Assembly: GCA_936914845.1 (NCBI GenBank)
Contig: CAKZGE010000001.1
Location: 124,001 to 188,000, forward strand
Source: an uncultured Chloracidobacterium sp.
Lineage (GTDB): Bacteria > Acidobacteriota > Blastocatellia > Pyrinomonadales > Pyrinomonadaceae
Reading direction: 5' to 3'
Length of the DNA: 64,000 bases
The notes under the pieces are model-generated. The model had not been told where the DNA came from, searched no databases, and saw only the letters and a list, made by a program, of their open reading frames with translations. Shown here piece by piece: positions 27,164-37,364 of this stretch. The position numbers and the translations under genes were made by a program. Each line of letters starts with the position of its first letter. Position 1 is the first letter of the stretch.

Positions 27164-28189
27164 ATGGGTATGAATATGAGCAAATTTCTTAGACCGTGGG
27201 CAGTGGTTCTATTTGCTGTTGCGGCAATTCCTGCTTTCGGGCAAACTGACGAAACGCCGGAACGGCCGGTTTCCACACCGCCGGCAGTGGTTTCGGCAGA
27301 TCCCTTGGCCGCTGTCGGCAGTGATGAACGCTATCGCATCGGTTTTCAAGACACGCTCGAGGTCAAGGTGTTTCGCCATCCGGAATTGACGCAACGCGTG
27401 AACGTAAATTCGAATGGCACGATCAACCTGTTCCGGCTCGATATGCCGATCGTCGCGGTTTGTAAGACCGAACGCGAGCTGGCGAATGATATCGCCGACG
27501 CATACCGGAAAGATTATCTGCGGAATCCGGAAGTGAATGTCGTCGCTGCCGAACAGCGTTCGCGGGCCTTCTCTGTGATCGGTGCAGTTGAAAAACCGGG
27601 CAGTTATTTCATTGCTCGCCGCGTTAGGCTGCTGGAATTGTTAGCCCAGGCCGGCGGTCAGACAAAAGATGCCGGAAACCGTGTGCTGGTGGCCCGCACC
27701 GGCAGCACTTCTGATTGCAAAATGGACGTTACAGCTGCTCAGAAAGAGCAGGATCTGAATAACGTTGAAGTTCTCTCTTTCAGGATGTCGGACATTCTGG
27801 AAGGCCGTCAAAATCTGGTGATGACTCCCGGCGATGTGGTATCTGTCCTTGATGCGGACATCGTCTATGTTTACGGAAATGTGAATGAGCAGGGCCAGGT
27901 AAAAATGACCGAGCCGTTAACATTGACCCAAGCGATCGCTTCGGCAAAGGGATTAAAGGGTGCGACCAAAAAGGATAAGGTTCGCATTATTCGGCAAAAA
28001 CCGAACAGTTCTGAAAGGGAAGAGCTCGTTTTTGACCTGAATGCGATCGATAAGCGAACGGTCGAAGATCCGTTCCTTGAACCAAATGACATCGTTGCTG
28101 TATCTGAAGATAAGATGAAAAGCATCATGAACAGCATCGGACGTTCGCTGACCACCGGCGTTCCAAACGTCTTTTATAGATTTCCTTAA
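27164..28189 (+). CDS. Polysaccharide export protein (Wza-like, OPX family)
   Basis: About 341 residues with a signal peptide ending AFGQ. The export domain starts at YRIGFQDTLEVKVFRHPEL and runs to the EQRSRAFSVIGAVEKPGSYF ligand-binding (SLBB) block; a second SLBB-like block is YVYGNVNEQGQVKMTEPLT. OPX proteins form the periplasmic and outer-membrane part of the exopolysaccharide channel. There is no lipobox, unlike E. coli Wza. Starts at 27164, 27170 or 27176 are possible. It is first gene of a long same-strand polysaccharide locus and is followed by its Wzc-like partner after 12 bases. Confidence 0.88.
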   Translation: MGMNMSKFLRPWAVVLFAVAAIPAFGQTDETPERPVSTPPAVVSADPLAAVGSDERYRIGFQDTLEVKVFRHPELTQRVNVNSNGTINLFRLDMPIVAVCKTERELANDIADAYRKDYLRNPEVNVVAAEQRSRAFSVIGAVEKPGSYFIARRVRLLELLAQAGGQTKDAGNRVLVARTGSTSDCKMDVTAAQKEQDLNNVEVLSFRMSDILEGRQNLVMTPGDVVSVLDADIVYVYGNVNEQGQVKMTEPLTLTQAIASAKGLKGATKKDKVRIIRQKPNSSEREELVFDLNAIDKRTVEDPFLEPNDIVAVSEDKMKSIMNSIGRSLTTGVPNVFYRFP

Positions 28190-28201
28190 TAATTACTTTG
28201 C

Positions 28202-30694
28202 ATGAAAGAAAGCCGCGAAATTGTTCCAAAACCGGTGAACGAAACACTGGATCTCGAACGCTCCTTTGAAAACCAGAGCCTTGCCGGGGCCGGCCGATAT
28301 CCGTCGTATCGGGGTACTTTTGCCGCCGAAGGCATGCAGCTGATGGACTATTGGCGGGCGATCCGTAAGCGCATATGGTTGGTTATTGGCATTGCCGTGC
28401 TGGTTACCACTCTAGTAGCAGTCTATATGGCAAAACAGCCGAACATATATTCGGCGACCGCCGTAGTTCAGGTTGACACAGAACAGACCAATCCCGACCT
28501 CATCACCAGTGAGCGGCAACGCGTTCTCAATTCCGACCCTTCGTATTTCAATACGCAGCTTCAATTGTTGCAAAGCGACACATTGCTGCGCCGGGTTATC
28601 AAGGAACACAATCTCGACACGAACAAATCCTTTCAGAAAATGAAGGCGGATGCTTCGTCTTCCACGCTTCGATCGATCCTAAAGACGGTAGGTCTAGCAA
28701 GCGGCGGCAATGAAAAGGAAACGGGATCCGGAGAAGAAGCCGCGGCCGGCAATTCGTCCTTGATCTCAGCAGATGAGATACAAGAAGCGGTGCGTCTTGC
28801 TCCATTCGTTGATATTCTTCGAAAAAATCTGTCGGTTGAACCCGTGCGCGATTCCAGAATGACGGTCAAAGACACCCGTTTGATCGATGTTTCCTTTAAA
28901 AGCAACGACGCCGAGCTGTCGGCATTTGTCGCGAACGGTATCGGCGAAACATTTACCAACCTAAACCAAGAGAAACGCTTTGGCACGAGCCGCAAGACGA
29001 GCGATTTTCTGACAAAACGTATTAATGATCTGCAAGCTGAGATCAAAAGTTCTGAGCTGAAACTTGTCGAATTGAAGCGGTCCACCGGCATTCTTAAAAC
29101 CGACGGCGAACAGACGATCGTTATAGACAGGCTTTCGGGTTTGAATAAACAATTGCTTGATTCTGAGAACGTCCGCAAGAATGCAGAGGCCGAATACAAT
29201 GCCGCTCGCAGCAATCCGGAAAACCTAAGATCGTTGGCAGAGGCGGCAAGTGCACGCTATATTACCGAGCGCGAAAATTACATCGTCGCCGCCCGCAATG
29301 CTACTCTGGAAAAGATCGCCGATCTCGCCGCAATGCGCAACAAACTCCTTCAGGAATATAAGGAAGGGGCTCCGGAAGTAAAGGAGATCGATTCGCAGAT
29401 ACAGAGTTTGGAAAGGTCGATCGATACGCTGGTGTCGAAAAACGACGAAGATATCAAAAAATATCGCGAGCGGACATCGAAGACGCTAATAGACAATCTG
29501 CGCACCCGTTATCAACAGGCAAAAGAACAAGAAGACAAGATAAGGGCTTCGTTTGACGCCCAATACAACGAGGCTCAGGGTCAAAATTCTGATGCGGTAC
29601 AGCTCAAGCTCCTAGAACAAAAAATAGAAACGGATCGCAATTTTCTGGACGGCCTCATCAAGCAGCAAAGTTCGAACGATGTCGCTTCTCAAGGTTCTGA
29701 CAACAACATTAGCGTTGCCGGGTTTGCCATTCCTCCGGAGATCGCCATCGGGCCGCGACGACTGACTTCGGTTTTAGCGGCTCTGCTTCTTTCAACCCTT
29801 TTCGGTATGGGCTTGGCACTCTTTATGGAGTACCTCGATGATACCATCCGATCGACCGAAGAGATCGAGAGTTATTTGCAGCTACCGGCTCTGGCCGCAA
29901 TTCCGACCATCGATTCGATACCAAAACGAAAGCTATTGTTGGTTGGCGGCAACAGCGAAGAAGAAGAACGCGACCGAATGAATTCGGAATTGCTTCTTTA
30001 TGCTGATTCCAGATCGTCTTTGGCAGAGGCCTATCGGCAACTGCGAACGTCGATCCTGCTCTCAACAGCCGGACACGCTCCCAAATCGCTTTTGATCACC
30101 TCAAGCCTTCCTTCCGAAGGCAAGACCACGACGGCGACGAATACGGCTATCAGCCTGGCCCAAACCGGTGCAAAGGTTTTGCTGATCGATGCGGACATGC
30201 GCCGTCCGCGTTTGCATTCGGTCTTTAATGTAGGCAACGGCGAAGGTTTAAGCACCTTGCTTTCAGCAGAATTTGATGATCGGCAGATGCTTAATGTGAT
30301 CAAAACAGATCAGGGAACAAAGCTGAACATCTTAACATCAGGGCCGATACCTCCCAATCCTGCGGAACTGATCGGATCTGACCAAATGGCCAATTTGATC
30401 CAACGGCTAAATGGACATTTTACGCATGTTGTGGTCGATTCGCCGCCCATCGCATCCTTTACGGACGGTGTATTGATCGCTTCGATGGTCGATGGTGTTA
30501 TACTCGTCGTCCATTCGGGCAAAAGCTCGCGGCAGGTCGTTCGCCGTTCGCGTCAATTGCTGCAGGATCTCGGTGCGAAAATACTCGGCGTTGTTCTTAA
30601 CAATGTGAACCTTCGGTCGCACGATAATTACTACTATTATCAGACATATTACGACCGCAGCACATATGAAGCGATGGAGGAAGACGAAGATTAG
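28202..30694 (+). CDS. Wzc-like chain-length determinant with BY-kinase domain
   Basis: 830 residues. A Wzz domain with the first membrane helix near 60-78 and a long periplasmic coiled-coil (about 255-440) leads to a second helix near 520-540, then a bacterial tyrosine kinase domain: Walker A SSLPSEGKTTTATN, Walker A' LLIDADMRRPRLH, Walker B VVVDSPP. The tail has seven tyrosines clustered in YYYYQTYYDRSTY, the usual autophosphorylation sites. Such proteins control polymer length and export through the OPX partner encoded just upstream. A Ser/Gly/Glu-rich insert (about 170-185) is unremarkable. Confidence 0.92.
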   Translation: MKESREIVPKPVNETLDLERSFENQSLAGAGRYPSYRGTFAAEGMQLMDYWRAIRKRIWLVIGIAVLVTTLVAVYMAKQPNIYSATAVVQVDTEQTNPDLITSERQRVLNSDPSYFNTQLQLLQSDTLLRRVIKEHNLDTNKSFQKMKADASSSTLRSILKTVGLASGGNEKETGSGEEAAAGNSSLISADEIQEAVRLAPFVDILRKNLSVEPVRDSRMTVKDTRLIDVSFKSNDAELSAFVANGIGETFTNLNQEKRFGTSRKTSDFLTKRINDLQAEIKSSELKLVELKRSTGILKTDGEQTIVIDRLSGLNKQLLDSENVRKNAEAEYNAARSNPENLRSLAEAASARYITERENYIVAARNATLEKIADLAAMRNKLLQEYKEGAPEVKEIDSQIQSLERSIDTLVSKNDEDIKKYRERTSKTLIDNLRTRYQQAKEQEDKIRASFDAQYNEAQGQNSDAVQLKLLEQKIETDRNFLDGLIKQQSSNDVASQGSDNNISVAGFAIPPEIAIGPRRLTSVLAALLLSTLFGMGLALFMEYLDDTIRSTEEIESYLQLPALAAIPTIDSIPKRKLLLVGGNSEEEERDRMNSELLLYADSRSSLAEAYRQLRTSILLSTAGHAPKSLLITSSLPSEGKTTTATNTAISLAQTGAKVLLIDADMRRPRLHSVFNVGNGEGLSTLLSAEFDDRQMLNVIKTDQGTKLNILTSGPIPPNPAELIGSDQMANLIQRLNGHFTHVVVDSPPIASFTDGVLIASMVDGVILVVHSGKSSRQVVRRSRQLLQDLGAKILGVVLNNVNLRSHDNYYYYQTYYDRSTYEAMEEDED

Positions 30695-30715
30695 CCCCTT
30701 CGCACCAGAATATAT

Positions 30716-31717
30716 ATGGATCGCTCAAATAAAGTACTTGTCACCGGTGCCGGCGGCTTTATCGGCAGCCATTTGGTAACGTATCTCAAGAATAAGGGGT
30801 ATTGGGTACGGGGCGTTGACATCAAAGAGCCGGAATTTGCAGCTTCGAATGCAGATGATTTTCGATTGCTGGACCTTCGTCGATGGGAACAATCGCTCGA
30901 AGCCACAGAAGGTGTGGATCATGTTTACGCCTTGGCCGCGGATATGGGCGGGATGGGTTTTATTTCGGCTCATCACGCACAGATACTCTACAACAATTCG
31001 CTTATCAACCTGCATACCCTTGAGGCCGCCCGTGAAAACGGGGCTCAACGATATCTTTATACCAGTTCAGCTTGTGTCTATCCGGAATATTTGCAAGAGG
31101 ATGCGGATGTAAAGCCATTAAGCGAATCCGATGCTTATCCGGCAATGCCGCAAGACGCTTACGGCTGGGAAAAGCTGATATCCGAACGCTTGTGCATGCA
31201 TTACGGTCAAGACTATGGCATTCAAACCCGAACGGTCAGATTTCACAACATTTTCGGTGAATACGGCACATGGGAAGGTGGAAGGGAAAAGGTCCCGGCC
31301 GCTTTATGCCGAAAGATCGCTTTCGCAAAACTGACGGGAGAAACATCGATAGATATTTGGGGCGATGGCGAACAAACGCGTTCATTTTGCCACGTGGATG
31401 ATTGTGTAGAAGGCATTTACCGCCTAATGGCCTCCGATTTTTCCGATCCGTTGAATTTGGGGCAGGATCGAATGGTCACCATTAATGAGTTAGCCGATAT
31501 TATTGCCAACATCGCTGACGTAAACATCGAGAAGCACCATATCGACGGTCCACAGGGCGTTCGCGGAAGGAATTCGGACAATACTCTTTTGCGTAAGGTG
31601 CTCGACTGGGAGCCGACAATTTCATTGGAAGACGGCCTGCGGCGGACCTACGAATGGATCGAGGGAGAAGTTCGTGTAAAACTTGAAGGTGAACGTATCA
31701 ATTCAACAACTGCTTGA
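30716..31717 (+). CDS. GDP-mannose 3,5-epimerase-like NAD-dependent epimerase
   Basis: 333-residue short-chain dehydrogenase-fold enzyme. It has GAGGFIGSH (NAD-binding), ALAADMGGMGFI, SSACVYPE (catalytic Cys), YGWEKL (Tyr-xxx-Lys), RFHNIFGEYGTWEGGREK (catalytic Lys) and DGPQGVRGRNSDN (Arg). From memory these match plant GDP-mannose 3,5-epimerase (EC 5.1.3.18) motif for motif, including the second cysteine/lysine pair not found in ordinary 4-epimerases. It would make GDP-L-galactose and/or GDP-L-gulose as a sugar donor for the polymer assembled by the surrounding genes. Confidence 0.82.
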   Translation: MDRSNKVLVTGAGGFIGSHLVTYLKNKGYWVRGVDIKEPEFAASNADDFRLLDLRRWEQSLEATEGVDHVYALAADMGGMGFISAHHAQILYNNSLINLHTLEAARENGAQRYLYTSSACVYPEYLQEDADVKPLSESDAYPAMPQDAYGWEKLISERLCMHYGQDYGIQTRTVRFHNIFGEYGTWEGGREKVPAALCRKIAFAKLTGETSIDIWGDGEQTRSFCHVDDCVEGIYRLMASDFSDPLNLGQDRMVTINELADIIANIADVNIEKHHIDGPQGVRGRNSDNTLLRKVLDWEPTISLEDGLRRTYEWIEGEVRVKLEGERINSTTA

Positions 31718-31735
31718 ACCTCTCATTGCCCGGTA

Positions 31736-32704
31736 ATGAAAAACATTAAGGTCGAGATCGTCACGCCGGTTTTTAACCGCCGCGAACTTACTTTGCAGTG
31801 GCTTCGCAGCCTAGACCGTATCGATCGAACAGGCCTCGATATTCATATAATCATCCTGGATGCTGCTTCTACGGACGGCACCGCAGATGCTGTCCGCGAA
31901 AGCTACCCCGACGTCGAGATCATTCAGGGAAGTTCAGACCTCTGGTACACCGCCGGCACGAATCGAGCCATCGAAGCCGCAATGGAATGCAGCCCGGATT
32001 ATATTTTGGCTTGCAATAACGATTCTATTTTCGAAGCTTCCTGCATTTTAAGAATGGTGAAATGTGCCGAAGCTCACAGCCGCTCCGTAATAGGGGCCGT
32101 TTTGCTCAATTGGGAAAGCCCCCATAAGGTGTTCCAACTGGCTCCGCGTTGGGAACTGATGAAAGGGGGAATGCGTCACTGGCTTCATCAAACCGTCTTT
32201 ACTATTCCCCCAAGACCGTTCGAAGTTGAATTGATCGTGGGCAATTGTGTTCTGTATCCCGCGGCCGCCATTCGTGAAGCAGGATTGATGGATGAAAAGC
32301 GCCTTATCCAATATGGCGATGCCGAATATACTCCGCGCATGCGGCGTCTTGGATGGAAACTTCTGATCGAGCCGAAAGCCCGCGTTTTTTGCCTGCCGAA
32401 TGATCCGCCGCCGTCTTTTATGCCGCTTCCTTTCAAAGAGAAGCTGAAAATGCTGTTCATTAATTCCGGAAGAGCTCACAGCCTGCATCGGCGATTTTAT
32501 ACAAATTTTTTCGGAGCCCCGAACAAATTTCAAGGAGCACTCGCGTTTCCTGTGTTCTATCTGCGCTATTTTCTCGGCAGGAATATGGAGGGCCAATACG
32601 GTTTGAGGGCGGCAGAACGACCGCTTTCTGAAACACTTGAAAAAGCTGTTGTTGAACCAGACCGTGATGTGCCCGAAGTTTTAGAGGACACCGAACGTGG
32701 CTGA
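31736..32704 (+). CDS. Glycosyltransferase family 2
   Basis: 322 residues with the GT-A fold: VEIVTPVFNRRELTLQWL at the start, LDAASTDGTAD for nucleotide binding and ACNNDS as the metal-binding region (NND in place of DxD). It resembles rhamnosyltransferase-like GT2 enzymes that build O-antigen or capsule repeat units at the cytoplasmic side of the membrane. Donor and acceptor are unknown. The stop overlaps the flippase start by eight bases. Confidence 0.82.
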   Translation: MKNIKVEIVTPVFNRRELTLQWLRSLDRIDRTGLDIHIIILDAASTDGTADAVRESYPDVEIIQGSSDLWYTAGTNRAIEAAMECSPDYILACNNDSIFEASCILRMVKCAEAHSRSVIGAVLLNWESPHKVFQLAPRWELMKGGMRHWLHQTVFTIPPRPFEVELIVGNCVLYPAAAIREAGLMDEKRLIQYGDAEYTPRMRRLGWKLLIEPKARVFCLPNDPPPSFMPLPFKEKLKMLFINSGRAHSLHRRFYTNFFGAPNKFQGALAFPVFYLRYFLGRNMEGQYGLRAAERPLSETLEKAVVEPDRDVPEVLEDTERG

Positions 32705-34214
32705 GGCGGCCTCTCCAACAAAGCGCAATTTCGCATTGAATACGGTGTTGACGCTCGTTTCGTGGTTCCTGCCTCTTGCCGTTGCCTTTGTCGCAACCCC
32801 GATCCTGATCCGCAATCTCGGCAATGAGCTTTACGGACTGTACACATTTTCAGTAAGTTTTCTGGCATACGCCTTTGTGAGCGGCCTGGGCCGGATCTCG
32901 AGCAAATATGTTCCCGAATTTCGGGCGGCAAATTCTCAGCCGGGCGTGGATCGATCGGTTTCGGCGACCTTTTATTTAACGACTATCGTCGGTGCCGCAC
33001 AAGCTCTGCTCGTAGCGGGTATAGCGGCATATCTGGTCCGCGATGTGCTTTTTGTTTCGCAACAATTTCAAACGCAGACGATAAACTCTCTATATTTTGC
33101 AGCTGCTGCCGGTTTTGTAATGATGGCCGGACAGGTGTTTTTTTATGCGCTGCAGGGCGTTCATCGATTTGGTATTTTTACATTGCTGACTATTATCAAC
33201 GGGTTGTTGATAAGCATCGGGAACATTGTTTTGACCGGCGGTGGTTTCGGCATAACCGCGATGCTGGCGTGGAATCTCGCCGTGGTAGCGATAACGGGTA
33301 CGGCCGCCTTCTACTATTCGTTCAGCAGATTCAACATCTTCAGATTCACTATCTCGATCGATCGCCCTTTGCTTCGCGAAATACTTAGGTATGGCGGAAG
33401 CATCTTCATCTACCAGGCTCTTGGGTGCGCTCTGATCCTGTTTGAACGATCTTTGATCGTGAGAAAGTTCGGTGCCCAAGAATTGCCGCATTACGTTGTG
33501 CCAATGATGCTCGCTCTGTATATGCACGGAGCCTTGGCCGCAATGTTATCGGTCGTTTTTCCTTACGTTAACGAGCTTTTGAATGAACCGCAGCGGCTAT
33601 CAGAGGTATATTTGAAGGCAAGCAAGGGTGTCACGGCCGTTGTTTTCTTGTGCGTGTGCGGTTTCTTTACATGCGGCCATTACTTTTTGGAATTATGGCT
33701 CGGTCGCGATTTCGCGGATGCAGCGTATCAGATCTTCATTATTCACGGCATCACTTACGGATTGTCGGCGATCGCTCTGGTAGTTTGGCATTTTGCGGAA
33801 GCTTTGAAAGTTGCGGCACTCAATGCCGCCTGCACGATCGTCTGGGTTGTCAGCTCAGCCCCGTTAATGATCGCCGCAGCGGAATATTCAGGTATGAAAG
33901 CGGTAGCATTTGCCCGGCTGAGCGGCCTTCTTCTGACCATGCCAATAATTCCTTTTTTTGAACATCGCTTTATGGGCGGTGTCAAATGGAAATTTTGGTC
34001 CGAGGTGCTGATCAAACTTGTCTTGGCCTCTGTCGTCATGGCGGCCGCCACTCTCGGCATTCTAAGCATTTTGCCGTTCGGTTGGGCGACGTTCATCGCG
34101 GCGGCATTTTCGGGAACAGTGGTCTTCGGAGCGACTCTGCTGGCGGTTGGCTTTGCATCAGCCGACGAAAAGGCGATACTGCGAGGCGCTTTCGGGAGGT
34201 TTATCAAAAAATAA
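32697..34214 (+). CDS. Polysaccharide flippase (Wzx-like, MOP superfamily)
   Basis: 505 residues, about 12-14 hydrophobic helices and no soluble domain. The opening FALNTVLTLVSWFLPLAVAFVATPILIRNLGNELYGLY is typical of oligosaccharide flippases. It would move undecaprenyl-linked repeat units across the inner membrane. The next gene starts in its stop codon (TAATG), so the two are coupled. Start is GTG. Confidence 0.85.
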   Translation: MAEAASPTKRNFALNTVLTLVSWFLPLAVAFVATPILIRNLGNELYGLYTFSVSFLAYAFVSGLGRISSKYVPEFRAANSQPGVDRSVSATFYLTTIVGAAQALLVAGIAAYLVRDVLFVSQQFQTQTINSLYFAAAAGFVMMAGQVFFYALQGVHRFGIFTLLTIINGLLISIGNIVLTGGGFGITAMLAWNLAVVAITGTAAFYYSFSRFNIFRFTISIDRPLLREILRYGGSIFIYQALGCALILFERSLIVRKFGAQELPHYVVPMMLALYMHGALAAMLSVVFPYVNELLNEPQRLSEVYLKASKGVTAVVFLCVCGFFTCGHYFLELWLGRDFADAAYQIFIIHGITYGLSAIALVVWHFAEALKVAALNAACTIVWVVSSAPLMIAAAEYSGMKAVAFARLSGLLLTMPIIPFFEHRFMGGVKWKFWSEVLIKLVLASVVMAAATLGILSILPFGWATFIAAAFSGTVVFGATLLAVGFASADEKAILRGAFGRFIKK

Positions 34215-35776
34215 TGGAGATGCTCCGGGAACAGAAATGGTTTTCGCCGACAACGGTGCTTTTCTTCGCCGTCTGTGCGGTTTACATCTATTCTCACGTT
34301 TTTTTATGGCCCGATCTGCCGATATTTTATGAAAATGACCATACCGCGCTATTGAACGACGCCAAAAGAATGTTTGACGGGGAGGTGATATACAAAGATT
34401 TCTTTGAGTTTACTTTTCCCGGAGCCGCGAGTATTTATTACCTCTTATTCCAGGTCTTTGGGCCACGTTTTTGGGTGCTCGATCTTGTTATTTTTCTTTG
34501 CGGGCTGGCATCGGCGTTGACCTGCTACGCGATCTCTAAACGCTTGCTCGGGAATACGGTCTATGCGTTGCTTCCGCCGGCACTCTTTGTTTTTTTTGGT
34601 TTCAGATGGTTCGGGCTTGACGGGGAACATCGGTCGATCAGTCCCATATTCGTCAGTTTGGCTATCGTTCCTCTTTTAGACCGCACCACAGCCCTGAGGG
34701 CCGCTGCCGCCGGAGCCCTTTGCGCATTCGCAAGCTTTTTTACACAACAGCGAGGATTGGCAGCTCTTGCAGCCATCGGCCTATATATGCTGATCGATCT
34801 GGGCATTAGACGGAGAGAGCTAAAAAAATTCGTTGCTTGTTCGGCGTCTGCGATCTCGGGATTTGTTGTGACCTTGTCGGTGTTATTGGCTCCTTTTATA
34901 TGGAAAGCCGGTGACAACGTGTTCTTTGCCAGCACTATCGGTTTTTTACGGAGCTATGTCAAAGACCCGACGACCAACAGCCTTGCTACATATTTTCTGA
35001 CATTTCAGAAAATACTTTCCTTGGGCGTTGTAAACGCGATGGTCGCAGCGTTCTATTATTTGCTGATCCCGGGCATTTTTATCGGAATATTGATCTATCT
35101 CTACGTTAAACGGAGATCTTTGAAAGTCGGCGAATCTTCTAAACTTCTTCTGATATCGCTTTTGGGACTCTTTCTGATGCTCGGAACGCCGGCACCAAAT
35201 GCAGAAAGATTATTTCAGATATGCATCCCTGCTTTGGTTTTGGCGGGATGGCTGGTTTCAAAGATCCGAATTTTTACACCAGTAGTAGTTCGGGCCTGCA
35301 TTTTGTTGCTGATCGCCGTCGGCTGCGTGTTGGCGGTGAGAGTGCAGACCGCTTGGACCACGCATACATTGACTACGCCGGCCGGGGAAATGGTCTTCTT
35401 AACGCCAGAAGTTTACGAAAGATACAAATGGCTGAGCGATAACATTCGTCCGGGAGACGAAGTTTACGAAACATACAATGCTCAGGTAAATTTTCCGCTT
35501 GGCGTGAAAAACCCCTCGAAAATATCCGTATTGCTTAACAGCGGCTATAATCCGCCGTCGCAAGTGGCTCAGGCGATCAGCGACATTGATATTAAAAAGC
35601 CTAGATTCATATTGTGGGACGCAGTTTGGACGCGTGAGATAGAAACACAGCAGCCGGGCGACAGGCTCGAGCCGTTCTATCGGTACTTGACCGAACACTA
35701 CGAATTGCGGCAGAGATTTACGCCTTACGATGGACGCGAAAGAGAGGTCTGGGAACGCAAAGCAGAGCAGAGATGA
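34214..35776 (+). CDS. Polytopic membrane protein, possible GT-C glycosyltransferase
   Basis: 520 residues with about ten membrane helices and a soluble C-terminal 100 residues. The loop after the first helix (PIFYENDHTALLNDAKRM) carries acidic residues placed as in ArnT/GT39-type (GT-C) enzymes, which use polyprenyl-phosphate sugars. The family cannot be named with certainty. The frame is open back to 33986, but that part lies inside the flippase gene; the ATG at 34214 overlaps its stop. A transferase in repeat-unit assembly is the best guess. Confidence 0.65.
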   Translation: MEMLREQKWFSPTTVLFFAVCAVYIYSHVFLWPDLPIFYENDHTALLNDAKRMFDGEVIYKDFFEFTFPGAASIYYLLFQVFGPRFWVLDLVIFLCGLASALTCYAISKRLLGNTVYALLPPALFVFFGFRWFGLDGEHRSISPIFVSLAIVPLLDRTTALRAAAAGALCAFASFFTQQRGLAALAAIGLYMLIDLGIRRRELKKFVACSASAISGFVVTLSVLLAPFIWKAGDNVFFASTIGFLRSYVKDPTTNSLATYFLTFQKILSLGVVNAMVAAFYYLLIPGIFIGILIYLYVKRRSLKVGESSKLLLISLLGLFLMLGTPAPNAERLFQICIPALVLAGWLVSKIRIFTPVVVRACILLLIAVGCVLAVRVQTAWTTHTLTTPAGEMVFLTPEVYERYKWLSDNIRPGDEVYETYNAQVNFPLGVKNPSKISVLLNSGYNPPSQVAQAISDIDIKKPRFILWDAVWTREIETQQPGDRLEPFYRYLTEHYELRQRFTPYDGREREVWERKAEQR

Positions 35777-35818
35777 TGCATTTTTCACCTGCTTTGATAT
35801 ACTTAACCTTTGGTCATT

Positions 35819-37354
35819 ATGGCGACACCAGCCCAACACTACCCGAATCAAGATCCGGCTGCCAGGCTTTTGCCGATGGCATTTGGTCTAATGGGAGGAG
35901 TGGTCTTTCTAGGCCTTTTGTTCCTGGTTATCGCCGGCCAATTTGACACCGTTTTCCCGTATGTTTATCTGATCCCCTGGATCATCGGTCTTTTTATTTT
36001 GCTGATGGTCCCGACCACTATCTACTATCGAAAGGGAACGCTGACACTTGCAAACCCTTTGATGCTGGCAACATGGTCTTACTTTTTTCCGGCCTTTGTA
36101 ATCGGCGGGTTGATGGTAGCTTTCGGGTTTTCGCATCCGTATTTTCTGACCTATATTCAAGATCCGCGTACGAATATCCCATTTTCGATGTTCTTGGTCA
36201 TGCTGGGTTACGGCAGCCTTGCTTTCGGATTTATGTCGCCGCTCGGAAAATGGGCCGGAATGCGGCTTCAGCGATATCTTCCGAACCGCGACTTTGATCC
36301 CGAAGCTCTTTACATCCCCGGCATGGTCCTGCTGGTGATCGGTTTTACAAATTCCACGATAGCTTTTTTTTCCGGGGTTTTCGGATTTCAAAAAGCTGTT
36401 GAGATCGAAGCTTATGACGGCTTGCTGTCGCTGTTGACCGTGCTTTGGATGCAGGGGACCTTTCTGCTTCTTTACATTGTTTTTAAAACCAGAAGACTTT
36501 CATTCCTCGCTGTCATTTCGTTGCTGCTGGTGACGATAACGGCCTTAGGCCGGGCTTTGCTGGCAGGAAATCGCGGAAGTTTCCTTCAGGTTTTTATGAT
36601 CGTGATGCTCGCATTTTTACTTGCGGGGCGCAGATTGACCGCGAAGCAAACCGTTATATCAGGCATGGTGCTGGTCGTTTGCCTGATGGTCGGAATGTTG
36701 TACGGGAGCACATTTAGATATTTGAAAGGGAATGAATCGGTCGTTTCGGCTTCGTCTTATGCCGACAGCATCGGCGACACCTTCGCTTATCTCGGGCGCG
36801 AAGGCTCGAACAACCTTTTGCGTGCCACCTTTGAAAATCTGGCGGAAAGACTAGATGCTTTGAGCTCTGTAGCACTTGTCGTTTCTACCTATGAGCAATT
36901 GGCCCCGTATGAAGAAAGCTATGGTTTGCAGGATAATATCTGGAATGAATTGACAACCTTTTTCGTGCCGCGGATCATCTGGCCGAACAAACCCATCGCC
37001 GCCGATGCCCGAAAATTCAGCGACCTTTACTTTAACCACGCCGAAAATTCTTTTGCAGCTACACCGATAACGGATCTGCTCAGAAATTTCGGGTGGGCGG
37101 GTATCGTTTTGGGTATGTTTTTTCTCGGCTTCGTGTTGCGGCTGATATACAGAACATTCATCGAAGATCAGCCTAAAAGCATCTTACGGGCAGGTGTATT
37201 TTTTCTGATGTTGATCACCGTTTCATACGAGGCCTTTTACGGGAACATTCTCACGTATATGATAAAGGTCGGCATTACCGCGGTCTTTGGAATTGTGATC
37301 GTATATCTGATCGCCCGAGCGATCGGAAAGGTTCCGCGGAGGATCTATATTTGA
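35819..37354 (+). CDS. Oligosaccharide repeat-unit polymerase (Wzy-like)
   Basis: 511-residue integral membrane protein with about 12 helices and a large loop (about 300-400) typical of O-antigen polymerases. The start MATPAQHYPN is chosen over the TTG three codons upstream. No SD is seen; TATACT lies about 15 bases before the ATG. Wzy joins repeat units in the periplasm. Sequence similarity in this family is low, so the call depends on topology and on the flippase, OPX and Wzc neighbours. Confidence 0.72.
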   Translation: MATPAQHYPNQDPAARLLPMAFGLMGGVVFLGLLFLVIAGQFDTVFPYVYLIPWIIGLFILLMVPTTIYYRKGTLTLANPLMLATWSYFFPAFVIGGLMVAFGFSHPYFLTYIQDPRTNIPFSMFLVMLGYGSLAFGFMSPLGKWAGMRLQRYLPNRDFDPEALYIPGMVLLVIGFTNSTIAFFSGVFGFQKAVEIEAYDGLLSLLTVLWMQGTFLLLYIVFKTRRLSFLAVISLLLVTITALGRALLAGNRGSFLQVFMIVMLAFLLAGRRLTAKQTVISGMVLVVCLMVGMLYGSTFRYLKGNESVVSASSYADSIGDTFAYLGREGSNNLLRATFENLAERLDALSSVALVVSTYEQLAPYEESYGLQDNIWNELTTFFVPRIIWPNKPIAADARKFSDLYFNHAENSFAATPITDLLRNFGWAGIVLGMFFLGFVLRLIYRTFIEDQPKSILRAGVFFLMLITVSYEAFYGNILTYMIKVGITAVFGIVIVYLIARAIGKVPRRIYI

Positions 37355-37364
37355 TCGAACAATT

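Noticed and set aside
33986..34213. Longer N-terminus for the membrane protein starting at 34214
   Set aside because: The added 76 residues lie in the flippase gene and are not membrane-like; the TAATG overlap supports 34214.
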